Shown here one piece after another: positions 61,896-64,000 of a stretch of DNA of 64,000 nt (the stretch's first letter is position 1; every line of letters starts with the position of its first letter). Location of the stretch: the NCBI GenBank assembly GCA_951812925.1, contig OX638371.1, positions 39,840,101 through 39,904,100 on the forward strand, read 5' to 3'. A program made the position numbers and the translations under genes. The notes below the pieces were generated by a model. That model saw only the letters and a list, made by a program, of their open reading frames with translations, made no database searches and was not told the DNA's origin. The DNA comes from Calliopum simillimum (lineage: Eukaryota > Arthropoda > Insecta > Diptera > Lauxaniidae).

Positions 61896-63223
61896 GTTTT
61901 ATTTAAGACGGAAATTTTAAAGAAAAATATTTTGTTCAATGTGCTTGAAATCAGTTGACAGTGATCTCCAATCCATAACCTTGATCTTTTTTTTTATTCA
62001 TTCATGACTTCAGTAGCTTTGATAAATGTTTGGGATCATTACCATGCATGACATCTCAGATCAAAGGAATTTTCTCTCTCACATAAGGCCGAATAACTGT
62101 ACAGAGGATATAAACAAAGTCTGTTGCACACATTCGGTCTTAAATCTACAATACTAGCGCAACTTCAGCCGCCGAAAATCATTCCTTTATCATGATATCA
62201 TATCACCATGTTTAACTTGCTTCCTAGTGTGTCTGGTTTTGAATGCTGCTTTCTAAGGTCATCTAACAATCTACCACCAGAATCAAACATATCAAATTTT
62301 ACCAGTTTTGATGAAAATTGAGCCTGGTGGCAATATTAAACATCTGGGGTATGTTCTTTTGGCTTAAAAATTGTACTTTTCTTGCACTTCTGCTGCACAG
62401 CCCTGTTTTTCAAAGCTTGTTTCTTACAATGCGGCTTGTAACTGGAGCTCTTGGAGCCAGCTTGATATCTGTGGACAAAAGAAATGCATTTTTTTTGAAT
62501 GCCTTACAAATATGTTATCAAACCGTCTTGAAGTTTGGCCCTTTTTTTCTTTTTCCGGAACTGGTTTCAAAGCGTTTAAAATCACGGCCTTAGACCAATT
62601 CATTATAGCCACAATTTACTTTATGGTTTTACCCGCTACCCTTAGATTCTTTATTATCTTTCCCTTTTCATAATACACATTTTCCTACCTTTAAATCAAC
62701 AGTCAGCTCTATAACAGGTACCAAGCACTTAAAATCATGTTTCGTCCCTATTATTTTTTCCAGTCCCAAAACGAAGTGTGAACAATTTTCATGGTTTTTT
62801 TTTTTTCGAAATGGCAATATTTGTTAATAAAACGGGACTGTCGTTTTGAAGTCCCGTTGTATAACGTAACTTTACTGTGGATTCCACCAAAAACTGTCTG
62901 CAGAGAAAAATATTATTTCTGCATGCGTTATTTTTTCCAACGCTGTATTTGCAAATTTCAGCTTTCCCCTAAAATATCTCCACAAATTTCCATTGTACTT
63001 ATGTATGCATAAAGTTCTTTCTATAGTTAAAAAACAACTGAGGTACAAATTTTTAAGCGCGCAGTTAACCAAAAACGGTGTTGTAAGTATAATATAAGAT
63101 TTTGGGGGTGTATTGTAGGCAAGACCTACAATATATACAAGGTGTATCAAAAAAGTGTATCAAATTATTGAGATTTTGTAACACTGTGTTATTTGTAATC
63201 TAAAGAAATGAAAAGATTTATCA
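61896..63223. other. Intergenic, nothing assigned
   Basis: Overlapping 91- and 100-codon frames at 62318-62673 and a 92-codon minus frame at 62872-63150 share no motif with a family I know. They could be decayed transposon coding sequence, but I cannot show it. Confidence 0.35.
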
Positions 63224-63520
63224 TGAGGGTTATCGTTAACAATCATATAAAGGTCAGTCCTTGATTCTTCATCCTCATAAGAAACATCTTGTAATAAATT
63301 AACATCTTCTTTTTCTGTGTTTCCTTATTTAATTTATCTTCGGTATTGTTTTCTAAATTATTACCTCCTTTTTATATTTCTTCGGTATGTGGATTATCGT
63401 TCACTATCATATAAAGTTCATTTCTTGATCCTTCATAATCTTAAGGAACATCTTAAAATAAATTAAAATCTTCTTTTTCTGTTTCCTTATTTCCTTTATC
63501 TTCGTTATTTTTTTATTTAT
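63224..63520 (-). pseudogene. Two decayed tandem protein-coding repeats
   Basis: Two direct repeats (about 63224-63345 and 63394-63510). On the minus strand both translate to the same kind of peptide: E-D-x-N-L then D-V then a stretch of Asp/Glu then L-Y-M-I-V-N-D-N-P-H, preceded by E-D-K and N-K-E-T. The unit is about 55 residues. The first copy on that strand has three in-frame stops and the second a 2-base insertion, so it is a pseudogene. I do not recognise the parent protein. A family A copy truncates it at about 63525. Confidence 0.5.
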
Positions 63521-63529
63521 TTTTAGTAT

Positions 63530-63793
63530 TTATACGTATTTTGGTAGCGTTATCGCGAATAATACTCTTTGTATTGGATTTTGAATATATTTATTGTGTA
63601 GGCGGTAGTCGTGTCCGTTGACCGATTTCGCTCTTTTTCAATTACACGACATAGGTTTAAAGGCAGTCTACAAAACTTCATCGAATTATCTTACTTAGCC
63701 AGGCAGCCAGCTAGACAGACATCCAGACAGATATCTAGACAGACAGACGGACATGGCTATATCAACTCAAGGGGTGACGCTGATCAAAAATAT
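63530..63793 (-). repeat. Repeat family A fragment
   Basis: Carries 'GTGTCCGTTGACCGATTTCG' (63611-63630) and 'GGCTATATCAACTCAAG' followed by 'GGTGACGCTGATCAAAAATA'. These blocks occur in the other family A copies. A short expansion of a CAGACAGA-like unit lies at 63713-63752. Confidence 0.65.
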
Positions 63794-64000
63794 AGGTAGG
63801 GTAAGGGAGGGAAATATGGACCACCCATCTTTCTTTTTTGAATAAAACCCAAAATACATAAAACAAAACAATTAATTTTATGTCATTCAGTAAAGGAAAC
63901 AATTTACCTTTATTCTGATTCACTTTTAAATAAATATCTCATCAGGATAAAGAAAAAAAATTAAAAAACTGAAAATACTCAAAATGAAGATAAAAAAAAG
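63794..64000. mobile_element. End of a TIR element running past the window
   Basis: Starts GGTAGGGTAAGGGAGGG, then 'AATATGGACCACCCATC'. It is the inverted counterpart of the right end of the element 29721-34440 over about 190 bp. The element continues beyond the window. Confidence 0.65.

Noticed and set aside
62318..62673. Two overlapping 91-100 codon frames as a possible small gene
   Set aside because: Neither has a recognisable domain, and the minus strand is about equally open; I could not support either.

Overview
The window is from the nuclear genome of a higher (cyclorrhaphan) fly. The only host gene I can support is P5CS, the bifunctional delta-1-pyrroline-5-carboxylate synthase (ALDH18A1 family; CG7470 in Drosophila). 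Its translated exons read like a close relative of the Drosophila protein, introns follow GT-AG rules, and the surrounding DNA is AT-rich and full of insect-type transposons (mariner, Tc1, hAT, RTE and Jockey/CR1-like LINEs). A tephritid or another large-genome fly is plausible, but I cannot fix the genus.

P5CS lies on the + strand from the ATG at 19332 to the TAA at 60063-60065, as 12 coding exons encoding 778 residues. All 12 join with consistent phases, and I found no break in the reading frame. Exon 1 encodes a basic mitochondrial presequence. Exons 2-7 encode the glutamate 5-kinase half. Exons 8-12 encode the glutamyl-phosphate reductase half, with the catalytic Cys at the start of exon 11. 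Together the two halves convert glutamate to glutamate semialdehyde/P5C for proline and ornithine synthesis. The gene is stretched to about 41 kb by repeat-filled introns: intron 1 is 6.6 kb, intron 4 6.3 kb, intron 6 4.9 kb, intron 8 4.3 kb, intron 10 9.4 kb and intron 11 3.0 kb. Introns 3 and 9 are only 88 and 81 nt.

Region by region: 1-19100 is intergenic and made of repeat relics. These include LINE tails, foldback elements, mariner scraps, and a 3.7 kb hAT-type element at 10071-13755 that carries a dead mariner and a tail-to-tail Tc1 palindrome. 19100-60180 is P5CS. Its introns hold a 4.7 kb terminal-inverted-repeat element containing a LINE that is itself split by a 1.4 kb foldback (intron 4), a hAT MITE, a Tc1 relic and a CTTGGT-rich element (intron 6), mariner and related MITEs (intron 8), an RTE fragment with a 12-bp target duplication and a 2.1 kb hAT-type element (intron 10), and two long palindromes, one with tRNA-like promoter boxes (intron 11). 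60180-64000 is intergenic repeat sequence with a decayed tandem protein-coding repeat near 63.2-63.5 kb.

I found no CRISPR array, phage, operon, intact transposase or convincing new biochemical system. The most notable features are the number of long near-perfect palindromes inside transcribed introns, the layered insertions that can be dated by their target duplications, and two possible splice variants of P5CS.
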